Shown here piece by piece: positions 44,169-56,110 of a DNA stretch of 64,000 nt. Origin of the DNA: Dactylorhiza incarnata (taxonomy: Eukaryota; Streptophyta; Magnoliopsida; Asparagales; Orchidaceae). The stretch lies in assembly GCA_033032865.1 (NCBI GenBank), contig JAWHQI010000099.1, positions 4,081,501-4,145,500 on the forward strand, written 5' to 3'. The notes beneath the pieces were generated by a model that did not search any database, was not told the origin of the DNA, and saw only the letters and a list, made by a program, of their open reading frames with translations. The first letter of the stretch is position 1, and every line of letters begins with the position of its first letter. The translations under genes were made by a program, and so were the position numbers.

Positions 44169-45912
44169 TGATAAGTAGTATTTATATAAGTTTTTAATAG
44201 AAATTTTTGTAATTATTTAACATGAATTTTCCTTTTCATGTCAATTTTAGGTTATAAGTAGTTCTTTTTGTAATTTTGATTCTAACTTAGCTTAATTCCA
44301 ATATTTGCAGAATTTTGGGAGAAATAGGTGAAATTTACAAGTCACGCCCAAGGTCACGCCCGTGACCAAGGGGCGTGTAACCTGAAGATCAAAATAGAGT
44401 CGATGCCGCGCTGATTCAACTAGACCACAGCAAGTCACGCCCAGGGCATGCCCGTGACCCAATGTCACGCCCGTAACCAAGGGGCGTGTAAATTTAGAAT
44501 CTTCCCAGCGGACTACCATCGAGACGTGGAGATGCCGTCGAGAAGTCAACATGAGTCATGCCCGTGACTCATATGTCACGCCCGTGACTTTCCCGCGTGA
44601 TCCCTGCACACCGCCGCGCCTTCACGCAAGACCCACGCCACATTAAATGAATCCATCCAAGTACACGCAAGTGACCCAAGTTATACGGGCGTGTAATGTT
44701 CGAATTTCTCCCGCCTCCATGCAAAGCCCATGCCACTGTCGGATCTGATGCTAACAGTGTTTACACGCCCTAGGTCACGCCCGTGACCAAGGGGCGTGTA
44801 ACAATAAATTTTTTCCTATAAATTCAGAGTCTCTCCTTGAGTCCAGGGTTCAACAATTTAGAGAGGGGGAGGTGCTGCTTGAGCTGATAGCGAGTTTTTC
44901 ATGTTCATGTTCATGTCTTTTTATACTTTCAAGTTTTCCTTTTCATCTCATGCAATGTACTATTTTTCTTCCAATGCAATTGTTTAGTGATCTTGTAATT
45001 TTTCCTTGCTAATGTTGTAATTTTCTTTCAAGATTGTACTCGTTTTTGGTATCAATAAAAATTTGTTTTGCTCTCTTTATTTGTCTCCTTTTACCTTAGC
45101 CAATTTTCCTTATTATGCAATTTTATTTTTCTTCCTCTTCCCCCTCCACCATGAGTAACTCATTCTCATTAGTGCTCGATCGAAATGATCCGAGGATGAG
45201 ATAATCAAGTTATGATTTCTTAAAGCTTTCTTTTTCCGTTTTTATAAAACACTTGAATTACCCTTGAATTTTAACTAGTGAGGCCATATTATCGATGTAT
45301 GGTTTTCGCTTAGGTTTTCATACTTAGTTAGCCGAGAGGCTCAAAGTATGAATCGATCACTCAAGGGTAAATAGAGTTGCACGAACCCCTCGAGAGAGAA
45401 TGACGTACTCCCGGATTGGATTCAAATCCAATAGCGGGGTTCACTTCGTAAAGCAAGTTTTAGGTAATCAATTATAGGACGAGAGTCCGGTTGATTTTTC
45501 CTAAACTTAGTTAGGCATTAACCTCGAGAGAGGCATGTTCGAGCTTCGGGAACCTCCACGGTCAAGTAGTTTAATTAAACGGAATTAGATTTGTTTTTCC
45601 TTTCGCTTGATTATTCTTAATCCAAGGTGACTTTTGATTGACCACTAATCTCTTTTACCATCGTTTAATCCCTTCTTTTAGCTTGTAATTTGTCTCTTTT
45701 TAGCTAGTAAAGCAAAACTCACAAAATCGTTTAGATAAGATAATAATGATTTTCCTCGAAGTAGAAGTAATCAACGCACCCCGTGGAATACGACCTTGGT
45801 ATTTCTAAATATCCTATACTATAGACAATAAGGTACACTTGCCTTTATCGGATATAGTTTTCGGTAAAATCTTTAATCATCTCACTTTGCAAAACCGTTG
45901 ATTTCAATATCA
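44169..45912 (+). repeat. Athila-like 5' LTR (1744 bp)
   Basis: TGATAAGTAGTATT...CAATATCA. TATAAATT box at 44817-44824. Repeated GTCACGCCCGTGAC palindromes and GGGGCGTGTAAC words at 44340-44800. It matches 55717-56110. Confidence 0.9.
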
Positions 45913-45917
45913 ATTTT

Positions 45918-45935
45918 TGGCGCCGTTGCTGGGGA
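45918..45935 (+). other. Athila-like primer-binding site
   Basis: TGGCGCCGTTGCTGGGGA, one change from the tRNA-Asp complement seen in GP-2. Confidence 0.88.
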
Positions 45936-46128
45936 ATTTGCGTAGATATTTTGAAAAAAGCAGAGCTATTAATTTTATCATGCTTCTTTTTATTTTATTT
46001 TGCTTTTTCTAAATTCAAAAAAAAAATTATCTAGTTTTTCCTCTTCCTTTCTTTTCCTTTTCTCTTTAGTTTAATCTCTTTTCTATTTTAGTTTATTTTT
46101 TTCTCTCCCCTTCTTTTCTTTTTAGTGT

Positions 46129-48644
46129 ATGACCTGAGGTAGCACTTCGAATATTCCTTTTGATCCAGAGATCGAGCGAATCCTTTTGAGGCGCCGTCGT
46201 TCTCGTGATAAGGATAATCAATTCGAATTCCAAGAGTTGATCGGGGACACTAACACAGCGAATATGGATCCTGATCTTAGTCATCCTAATCCTAACGTGC
46301 CAAATCCTAATGAGGCCGCGCAACGGACCATGTCCTATTATGCGCGACCAAATTTGGAAGGCACACAGTCGAGTATTGTTCACCCCACGGTGGCAAACAA
46401 TAATTTTGAGATCAAGTACAACATCATACAACTGGTGCAATAATCGGTGACCTTCGATGGTCAACCGGACGAAGATCCAAATTCGCATATTTCTTACTTT
46501 CTTGAAATTTGCGATACTTTTAAAATCAATGGCGTCACTGATGACGCCATTCGATTGCGTCTTTTTATTTTTTCTTTGCGGTCTAAGGCCAAGCAGTGGC
46601 TGGGCTCCCTACCTAGGGGATCCATCACTACATGGCCGAAATGGCGGAAAATTTTCAAAATAAATATTTCCCGCCTTCAAAGACCGCTAAATTGTGCACA
46701 GATATTACTTCATTAATGCAAATCGACTCGGAGACTCTCTATGACACATGGGAGCGCTTCAAGGATCTTTTGCGTCGATGCCCTCACCACGCACTTGCCA
46801 CTTGGCAACAAATGCAAATATTTTATAATGGCTTAAATTTCCAAACGAGGCAAATGATTGATGCGGACGCCGGGGGGGGGGGGGGGCGTTAAATAACAAA
46901 ACTTCGGACGCTGCTCAAGAGATTTTCGAAGAGATGGCCACGAATGCGTACCAATGGAACATGCCCCGAGCGCGGCCTAACAAGGCAGCCGGAATTTTCG
47001 AAATAGACGCAAACGCAAATTTGGCTTTACAAGTTGAGCGCTTAACAAAACAAGTGGCGGAGATGCTACTTCCTCCGCCACTCCTCCTTGAGCTAATAAC
47101 ATTTTAATTGAAGAGCAGGTTGACTACATGGGAAATCCGCCTCGGCCTTCCTATAACTCGAACTCCACTCCGTATAACAACACATACAATGTGGGTTATA
47201 GGAATCATCCGAATTTCTCGTGGAGCAACCAAGGAAATGCTCAGCGTCCTATGAATCTAAATCACCCCCCCCCCCTAATCAACTTCTTAACTTAACTCCG
47301 CCTCTAAATTTGATTTCTCAAAATTTTAATCCTCCCTGTTTTCCAGCGCAACAGCACAAGCCTTCTTCGCTTGAAGAGGTCTTTGCAAAATATGTTGCTA
47401 CAAATGAATCGAACATCCGGAACCTCACCGGATCGATCAAAAATTTAGAGAACCAAGTGGGCCATCTAGAGAAGATGATCTTCGAGCGTCAGCAAGGAGC
47501 ACTACCGGGAAATACGGAGCAAAATCCAAAGGAGAGCGCGAACGCGATTACACTTCGAAGCGGGAAGGAGGTGGTTTCAAAACGGGACAAACCCAAGGTA
47601 ACTTCCTCTCCTCCTCCTCCTACTCTTAATTTATCTTCGAATTTGCCCTCTACCTTAGCTCCACGCGCTTCTACTTCTAATATTTCGTATCCGTCTAAAT
47701 TTAAAAGCGAGTGCGCCGAAAAAAATTTTAAAAAGTTTTTAGATATTTTAAAGCAACTTCATATTAATGTACCCTTCTGTGAGGTTATCTCTCAAATGCC
47801 TAAATATGTGAAATAACTTAAGGAGTTGCTCTCCAATAAGAAAAAATTAGAAGATATTTCGCATATTTCTTTAAAAGCATAATGCTCCGCAGTTGTACTC
47901 AACAAATTACCTCAAAAAGCAAATGACCCGGGACGGTTCTCCATCCCATGTTTATTTGGCAATTCATTAGTAAAACACGCCTTAGCGGATCTTGGAGCAA
48001 GCATCAATCTCATGCCGTTTTCATTATTCAAAAAGCTAGGTCTAGGAAATCCAAGACCCACTCGAATGAGTATTCAATTATCAGATCGTTCTTTAAAATA
48101 TCTGGTAGGAATAGTGGAGGGCGTGCTCATCAAGGTTGACAAGTTCATCTTCCCGGTGGATTTTGCCATTCTTGACATCGAAGAGGATGCCGAAGTACCC
48201 CTCATACTCGGCCGCCCCTTCCTTGCCACCTCCCGCGCTATTATAGACGTAAGTAACGGAAAGCTCCTCCTATAGGTTGGAGACGATGAAGTTACTTTCG
48301 GCATAAATTCCTCGATGCGGAACACATTAGAAAACGAAGATTCGTGTTTTTACCTAGAAGAGTGTTGTGAGTTCGATTCATCCCCCGAGTTAGTCTCATC
48401 GGCAAGTAGTGATTCTGAGCTCGTCGAGCTCTTTTATCTTGAAGAAGAAGTCTCTCACCCCACACCACCCGAACCATTATTTCTAGAAAAATTAAAAATT
48501 AAAACTTCTTATGAAGAGCCACCCGTGTTAGATTTAAAGCAACTCCCCCCTCACCTTAAATATTTATTTTTAGAAAAAGAGTCTAAGCTACCCGTCATTG
48601 TTTCATCCGAACTTAGCAACTCAGAAATTTCTGAGTTGACTATT
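46129..48644 (+). pseudogene. gag: Athila-like gag-protease, disabled
   Basis: ATG at 46129 is followed by a TGA two codons later, then NIPFDPEIERILLRRRRS in the same frame. The gag core (GVTDDAIRLRLFIFSLRSKA) follows a further stop at 46441-46443, and frameshifts lie near 46650 and in a G-run at 46871-46886. From 47220 a frame gives the Pro-rich linker, ALPGNTEQNPKE and AITLRSGKE, then FKKFLDILKQLHINVPFCEV and a stop at 47814. Protease with ALADLGASINLMPFSLFKKL and VPLILGRPFLATSRAI lies at about 47960-48275. An acidic tail ends at the solo LTR. Order and motifs are Athila-typical. Confidence 0.85.
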
Positions 48645-50099
48645 TGAAAGTATCTAGTCGCAACCTAAATCACCAAGAGGGGGGTGAATAGGTAGATTCT
48701 GCGGCTTTTTGCGGAATAAAAATATTGGAAGTAAAAGCACACAGAAAAGTAAACACAGCACAACACAGAGAATTTATAGTGGTTCCCCGATGTGGGTAGT
48801 CCACTTTCCCGCCTCGCCTATCTAGCACTCCAAGGCTAGATTAGGCTACTTCACCAAACTCGGATCAATCAATATCCTACTACTCGGAGTTCACAACTCC
48901 TACAAGCTCGGAGCAAGAATACTCCTACAACAACTCGGAGAACAAACTTCTCCTACAAACTCGGAGCACACAAGCTCCTACAACTCGATCCTCAAACAAG
49001 GATCTACACAATAACTTGGAAGCAAGCTTCCTACAAGGTTTAAGATATGGTTCTTACAACAACACAGTAAATTGAAAAACAATCTTCTTAAACTTCTGAT
49101 GAAGTTCTTCTTCAGATCTTGAGAGATAGATTTCTTCTTCTTAGCAATAAACTACAGTTCTTTGAAAATGACGAATGAAGAAATCTTGAAGACGATTTGA
49201 AGCTAGATCTGAGAACTTGAATCGACTTGATCAATAGAAGATGAGAGCTAATCAGTAGATCTTGATCTTGACGATTGAACTTTTGAAGACGGATCATGAA
49301 TCACTGGCTTTGACGGAGACGAAATGTTTGTGCAAGAATAGTCGGCCGTTAGTCGTAGTTTGCGAGAGATTTTTCACAATTCGCGATTAGCAAAAATTAA
49401 GGTTATTTGGAAATAATCCTTAGGTATTTATAGAGTCTTCTTCCAACGGTCATAAGCGCGAATTAGGGATCTAGCTCCATGTGTACTGTACATGGGGAAT
49501 GCCCTAAAGAATACGCCGTCGAATTGAACCGGAAAATACCTGCAGACCGATTCGGCGAAATGGATTAACCGAATGGCATTAACCGAATTTATTCGGTTAA
49601 ACCATATAGTCGAATTCGGCAGTTTTAGGGATTCGACTAAACAGATCCACCGAATTACATTAATCGAATTCGACTATTATTTTACTTAGAAAAATAAACC
49701 TTTCGGACAAGGATTAGCCGAATTCGGTTATATCCATTCAAACCATATAGTCGAGTTCGACTATATGTTCTAAATGATATAATTGAATTTTACTTAAGTT
49801 ATTTTCCTTTCTCAAATGATTCCAACATCAGCTCCAGTCCTTCTTCTCTAGCACTTTGTAAATGAAGTACATCCCAATAGAGAGATTTCACATGAGCCAA
49901 CACTTTGGTCTATACAATGAGGGATTACATTGCACAGGCCTATGTTTGACGACTCATTGAAACCTGACATTGGTTTGTTCTTAGAGTGGAATAACCTGTC
50001 ACATCACAGCTAAAGTGCATAATCAAATACAATTACAATTCGTCTTAGTTTGAAGGGGACTTCTTCAAATAAGGGCTATTGTGGATACAATACCCAACA
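48645..50099 (-). repeat. Solo LTR, minus orientation, SIRE-like end
   Basis: TSD CTATT at 48640-48644 and 50100-50104. On the minus strand it begins TGTTGGGTATTG, and near its 3' end reads CACCCCCCTCTTGGTGA, a form typical of SIRE-type LTR ends. Minus-strand TATAAATA box at 49425-49432. No internal retroelement sequence is present, so it is the product of LTR-LTR recombination. It contains repeated CTCGGAG/CTCCTACAA words (48880-49010) and AACCGAATTCGG words (49550-49760). Confidence 0.82.
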
Positions 50100-50104
50100 C
50101 TATT

Positions 50105-51164
50105 GTCTTAAACAAGCACCGCCACGCAATTGCGTGGCAAATTTCGGATATTAAGGGTATAAACCCTTCCTTCTGCACTCATAAAATCTTTCTCGAAGAT
50201 AATTCCCGCAACTCAGTCCAGCCTCAACGACGACTAAACCGGAATATGAAAGAAGTCGTTAAGGCTGAAGTTATTAAACTATTGGACTAGGGAATCATCT
50301 ACCCGATATCGGATAGTACTTGGGTTAGCCCAGTACAAGTCATACCGAAGAAAGGTGGCGTTATGATAGTTGCAAACGAGAATAACGAATTAATCCCAAC
50401 CCGTACCGTTATGGGTTGGCAGATGTGCATCGATTATCGAAAACTAAATGATGCCACCCGTAAGGATCACTTCCCTCTACCTTTTATCGATCAAATCTTA
50501 GAGCGTATTTCAGGTCACTCCTAATACTATTTTCTCGATGGTTTGTCGGGATATTTCCAAATCCCGATTTCTCCTGACGACCAAGAGAAAACCACTTTCA
50601 CTTGTCCCTTTGGCACCTTCGCTTATCGAAGGATGCCATTTGGTCTTTGTAACACGCCAACTACATTCCAAAGATGTATGCTGGCAATATTTGATGAGTT
50701 AGTAGAGGAGGTGATGGAAGTGTTCATGGACGACTTCTCCGTGTTCGGAAACTCATTTAAAAATTGTTTAAAAAATCTCGAGTGTGTGCTGCAGCGATGT
50801 GAGGAAACGAATTTAGCGCTTAATTGGGAGAAATTCCATTTTATGGTCAAAGAAGGATTAGTCCTTGGCCATAAAATTTCGGGCAAGGGGATCGAGGTTG
50901 ATAGGGCCAAGATCGAAGTAATTGAAAAACTCCCCCTCCAACAAACGTAAAAGCTATTAGAAGTTTCCAAGACCACGCGGGATTTCATCGGCGCTTTATA
51001 CAAAATTTTTCCAAAATCACAAAGCCGTTAACCCATCTTCTCGAAAAAGAATCCTCCTTTATTTTTAACGATGAATGTCATTTGGCCTTTAAACTTATCA
51101 AAGAGAAACTTATAAATTCCCCGATTCTAGTCGCGCTAGATTGGTTGCTCCCTTTTGAAATCAT
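50105..51164 (+). pseudogene. pol: Athila-like reverse transcriptase, disabled
   Basis: After the first solo LTR the frame continues IVLNKHRHAIAWQISDIKG, then VQPQRRLNRNMKEVVKAEV and a stop (50288-50290), then WVSPVQVIPKKGG and MCIDYRKLNDATRKDHFPL. The 50543-50950 frame holds TFAYRRMPFGLCNTPTTFQR and VFMDDFSVFG, where FMDD is the catalytic box (YxDD position). Stops lie near 50522 and 50948. The connection domain ends at LPFEI, where the second solo LTR is inserted. Confidence 0.88.
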
Positions 51165-52275
51165 TGTTGGAGTTTCTGAGATGATCTCAAAGCAATCAAC
51201 AGTTAGTCTTGCTACCAACGCAATATGAGCCTATAGGGTCACACATAATAGCGTTGGGAGAAGTTGGAGAAAGGATTGTGTTGGCCTTACTCATATTGGA
51301 TATGAGTAGAGGACCAATCCTGTGATTGCTTGGAATCAAGTTGAGAATGTCTCAAAAGGGAAATCGTTTAAAGTGTTTAAACGAATGGATTTACACTAGA
51401 TAATTCGGCTAAAGGCATTAACCGAATTCGGCTAAAGGGTTTAGACGAATTCACCTAATGGAAAATTCGGCTAATGGCAAATTCGGCTAAAGGGTTTCGC
51501 CGAATTTATATAGCCGAATTTATATATAGTCGAATTCGTCGAAATGGTTTTGCCGAATTCGGTTATAGTGAATAGCTGAATTTATATATAGTCGAATTCG
51601 TCGAAATGGTTTCGCCGAATTCGGTTATAGTGAATAGCCGAATTTATATATAGTCGAATTCGTCGAAATGGTTTCGCCGAATTCGGTTATAGTGATTAGT
51701 CGAATTCGGTTAATGTGATTAGTCGAATTCGGCGAATGTAGATCTGGACGGATTTTCTTTTGGTCTGCGGATAGCCTTTCCTATACCTTGCGTATATAAA
51801 GGCATGCGATTAGGTCTTAAAAAGACGGTTTTCAAATCGAGCCTTTTTGCGAGAGAGAAAAGACGGAAGTGTTCCGATCGTTCTCGTTCCATCCGTCGAT
51901 CGTCCTTCCGCCGCCGCTAGTCGCCGCCTCCTCTGGATCGGACCTAGCAGTCCATGAGGACGTTGAGAGCATCCTTCTCCGACCTAGTTCTTGTACGACA
52001 AGAAGCTAGGGTTCTCCATCGCTTGTATGGACTTCTGTAGAGGGATCGATCCATTTCGATCCTTGAAGAACTCAAAGACAGATTTCGGATTTCTCTTGGA
52101 GCACCTTGGTTGAGTATTGACTCAATCCCGCGAAGGTAAATTGTATTTGCTTTCCTTTTCTCTTGAATCATGAAAACCGCAAGATCCATTTTTCTCTTTT
52201 TGGGTTGTTCTTGTTTATTTCCGCTGCGCATATTTGATATGTCATCCCTTATGAAGGGATACAGAAAACCCAACA
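51165..52275 (+). repeat. Solo LTR, plus orientation
   Basis: TSD ATCAT at 51160-51164 and 52276-52280. TGTTGGAGTT...AACCCAACA ends. TATATAAA box at 51793-51800. From 51395 to 51740 it is a run of TTCGGCTAAAGG, CCGAATTCGG and AATTCGTCGAAATGG words. It has no internal region. Confidence 0.88.
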
Positions 52276-54019
52276 ATCATGTGCGCCGCGAGTGATATTG
52301 CGGTTGGTGCCGTTTTAGGCCAGCGGGTGAGTAAGTATTTTCACCCGGTTTATTATGCGAGCAAAACACTCACGTCGGCACAAGCGAATTACACCACTAC
52401 CGAGAAGGAGCTTCTAGCGATCGTTTTTTCCTTCGATAAGTTTAGGTCGTATATCACTCTCTCAAAAGTTATCGACTTCACAGATCACTCCGCTCTTAGT
52501 TATCTTTTAAGTAAACCGGACGCCAAGCCTCATCTTTTGCGATGGATCCTCCTCTTGCGGGAGTTTGATTTAGAGATCCGGGACAAAAGGGGAGCCAAAA
52601 ACATGGCGGCCGATCATCTGTCCCGTTTAGAAAACCCCGTCTCGGAAGCATTAATAGAAGCCGACATTAATGATAAATTTCCCGAGGAGCGCCTCCTTGC
52701 TCTCGAAAATATTAATTCATCTTCTACCCCCTGGTTTGCGGATTTGGCTAACAATTTAGTAGCTCGGGTCCTGCCAAAAGAATTCTCGAGTCAGCAAAAG
52801 AAGAAATTCTTTTCTGATTTAATGAATTACTTTTGGGAGGACCCCTTTTTATTTCGTGTGTGCGTAGACCAGGTAGTGAGAAGATGCGTCTCGAGTGAGG
52901 AAGGTCTTAAAATTTTATGGCATTGTCACGAGGGACCAATCGGTGGTCATTATCATTCGAACCGAGCCACGAGGAAGGCGCTGAAGGCGGGATTTTATTG
53001 GCCCACGCTCTTCAAAGATGCTCACACCCTTGTGAGTACTTGCGACAGCTGCCTGCGGTCGGGGAACATCTCCCGCCGGGATAAGATGCCCCAAAACATT
53101 TTCTTAGAATGCGAAATTTTTTATCTTTGGGGTATTGATTTTGTTGGTCCTCTCCCTCCCTCATTTTTAAACAAGTATATTCTAGTTGTGGTCGACTACG
53201 TGTCGAGGTGGGCGGAAGTGCAAGCTCTCCCCACCAATGATGCGCGAGTCGTCGTTAACTTCTTAAAAAAAATTATTTTCTCGATTTGGCATGCCAAGCG
53301 CTATAGTGAGTGATCGGAGCACCCATTTTTGCAATAGCCAATTTACAAAAATTCTAACAAAATATGGTTTCATGCACAAACTATCCACTGCATATCACCC
53401 ACAAACGAGTGGCCAAGTCGAAGTCGTAAATCGTGAATTAAAGCGGATTTTAGAAAAAACGGTTTCTATTAATCCGAAGGATTGGGAAATAAAGCTCGAT
53501 GACACGCTATGGGCTTATCGAACGACGTACAAGACGGCTATCGGTTGTACATCCTATCGAATGGTCTATGGTAAGGCTTGCCACCTTCCGGTCGAATAAG
53601 AACACCGCGCATTTTGGGCGCATAAATTTTTAAATCTCGATTCTACATTAGCGGCCGAACAAAGAAAATTTTAAATGAACGAATTAGATGAATGGCGAGC
53701 GAATGCGTATGAAAGTAATAAATTATATAAGGAGCGAACAAAGTTTTATCACGATAAACATAAAAAATTTCCGAACACTTTTTCGTCGGGTGATCTCGTC
53801 CTCCTTTATAATTCTCGCCTTCGCCTTTTTCCGGGAAAATTAAAATCCCGATGGTCCGGACCCTTTATTGTTAAAGAGGTTTGGTCCTATGGGACAATCC
53901 TAATTTCCCACCCGAAAAAAGGTTCCTTCAAAGTAAATGGGCACCGCCTTAAGTTATATCTTTCGGGAGAGCTAGCTAATGGGAAGAGTGAATCATTATC
54001 TTTTCATCCTATAATATGA
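52276..54019 (+). pseudogene. pol: Athila-like RNase H and integrase, disabled
   Basis: RNase H opens CAASDIAVGAVLGQR, with YYASKTLTSAQANYTTTEKE and a DHSALSYLL block. Integrase follows: HHCC zinc finger (HCHEGPIGGHYH to CDSCLRSG), catalytic regions around [22 protein letters not shown] and [16 protein letters not shown], then a C-terminal domain (FHDKHKKFPNTFSSGDLVLL-like). A frameshift lies near 53290, and stops near 53597 and 53672 are in the same frame. The first 345 codons are open, making this the best-kept part of the element. Confidence 0.88.
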
Positions 54020-55716
54020 TCGGCAAGTGGGTCAAGCTATGCGACCTTAAACAAAGCGCTTTTGGGAGGCACCCCAAAGTTATCTTTTTATTATTTTCTC
54101 TTGTTTTTCTTCTTTAACAACTTTTGTAGGTAATCGCCGCTTCCCCACGAAAGCTTCAAAAAATCAGGCAAGCTCTTTTTCCTTCTCTTTTTTTCCTTGC
54201 ATTTCTTTATTTGCTTCTTTTTTTCTTTTACTTCATACTTAGTTTTAAACATTGGGGACAATGTTTAACTTTAAGTATGGGGTGTAAATAGTTCTTTGTA
54301 ATTAGTTTTTTTTAATTAGAAAATTTTCAAAAAAAAACATTCTCTTATGTTTTCTTCTATTTTAAGCACTTGTAAAACCCAAAAACTCAAAAAAAAATTA
54401 GAAAATAAAAAATTTAAAAGTTGGAAAGGGACATTTGGGATATCATCTCATCACACCTCCTAGTACCGTGAGAACCCTTCACGGGGTATACCTCGGGAAG
54501 TCCAAGAGATAACAAAAAATATTTAGGTTTAAGACTAGTTTCCTTTCTTATAATATCAAAAAATCAAAAAACAAAAAAGATAATATTCAAAAATTCAAAA
54601 AAAGATAATATTCAAAAATTCAAAAAAAAATATATGAAAAACTTAAGAACAAAAAAACCAAAAAAATACTAAAATCTTATACCTCTCATATTCGTTGTTT
54701 TTGTGAATTCTTAGAAATTTAGTTGAGAATGTTTATAAGTATTTTTAGGTTTTTAATTGGCTAAAATTTTGTTTATCATAGTTTGTTAATTTTAAATTTT
54801 AGGTAATCTTATTATAAGAACCATCTTATGATTTGAGTTTGATTAGAGAATTTTTGTTAGCATGACTTCTCTTTTTATCTTTAAATGACTTCATTTTGTA
54901 GTAAATTTGCTAAACTACTTTAGATTTCAATTATATTTTCCTCTAGCTTTTTAGATCTTAGGAAATTTAAATTTACTAGAATTTGCTCTCAATATAATTA
55001 AATTTATAAACTAAAAATTTTTCCTACCCTACCCCTTTGATGGCATAAAAAAAGTGTTTTAAAGATCATATGTCATGGGAATAAGAGGATAAAATTCATT
55101 ATTTCCTAAACATATGCACCCAAAATAATTGAAAAGATTATATGACATGGAGTGAGGATAAAATTCATTACTCCTAAACCATATACATTTTTGGTTTTTA
55201 TTAGAAGAGAATTTAAAACGATTATATGCATGGGAATAAGAGGATAAAATTCATTATTCCCTAAACATATACAAAAAAATAGAGGTGAGAGGAAAAAATT
55301 CATCACCTCAAATCAAAAATCTCTTCTTATGCCAAGCTTTGTAACCCCCCCCCCCCCCCCATCCAATATCTTTGATCTAGGTTTAACTTAAGTTATGGAG
55401 AGAGCAATATTTAGTAAGTTACCTTTCCTTAAGTTTCATTTAAGATAGAGTTCTTATAATTTTAATTTAATCTAGTTTTATATTTTCTACAATTTTGGTA
55501 AGCTAATTAATTACCATGAGAAATCCTTGCCTAGACAATTTCTCTCTTTTCAAATCATCATCATAATTTAGGACTTAACTCCTCCTAGAATTTATTTTTA
55601 ACTTAACTTTTGGTTTAATAAAATTTTAGTTTGAAATTAAAAATTTTATGGATGTATTATATATTATGTCTCACACTTTTGCTCTGGAATAGCAAAACCT
55701 CAAGTATGGGGGTATT
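54020..55716 (+). other. Athila-like 3' non-coding region
   Basis: No envelope-like frame is visible. A TTTTGGGAGGCACCCCAAA hairpin lies at 54059-54077. A-rich repeats lie at 54540-54670. Three imperfect copies of a block containing GAGGATAAAATTCATTA occur at about 55083, 55153 and 55238. There is a C-run at about 55347-55361. The polypurine tract AAGTATGGGGGTAT lies at about 55702-55716. Confidence 0.7.
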
Positions 55717-56110
55717 TGATAAGTAATATTTATATAAGTTTTTAATAGAAATTTTTGTAATTATTTAAAATGAATTTTTCCTTTTCATGTCAATTTTAGG
55801 TTATAAGTAGTTCTTTTTGTAATTTTGATTCTAACTTAGCTTAATTCCAATATTTGCAGAATTTTGGGAGAAATAGGTGAAATTTACAAGTCACGCCCAA
55901 GGTCACGCCCGTGACCAAGGGGCGTGTAACTTGAAGATCAAACCAGAGTCGATGCCGCGCTGATTTAGCTAGCCCACATCAAGTCACGCCCCAGGGCATG
56001 CCCGTGACCCAAAGTCACGCCCGTGACGAAGGGGCGTGTAAATTTAGAATCTTCCTAGCGGACTACCGTCGAGACGTGGAGCTGCCGTCGAGAAGTCAAC
56101 ATGAGTCACG
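55717..56110 (+). repeat. Athila-like 3' LTR, first 394 bp
   Basis: Aligns with the 5' LTR from 44169 and breaks off at GAGTCACG, where the Del-like element is inserted. The remainder is beyond the window. Confidence 0.88.
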
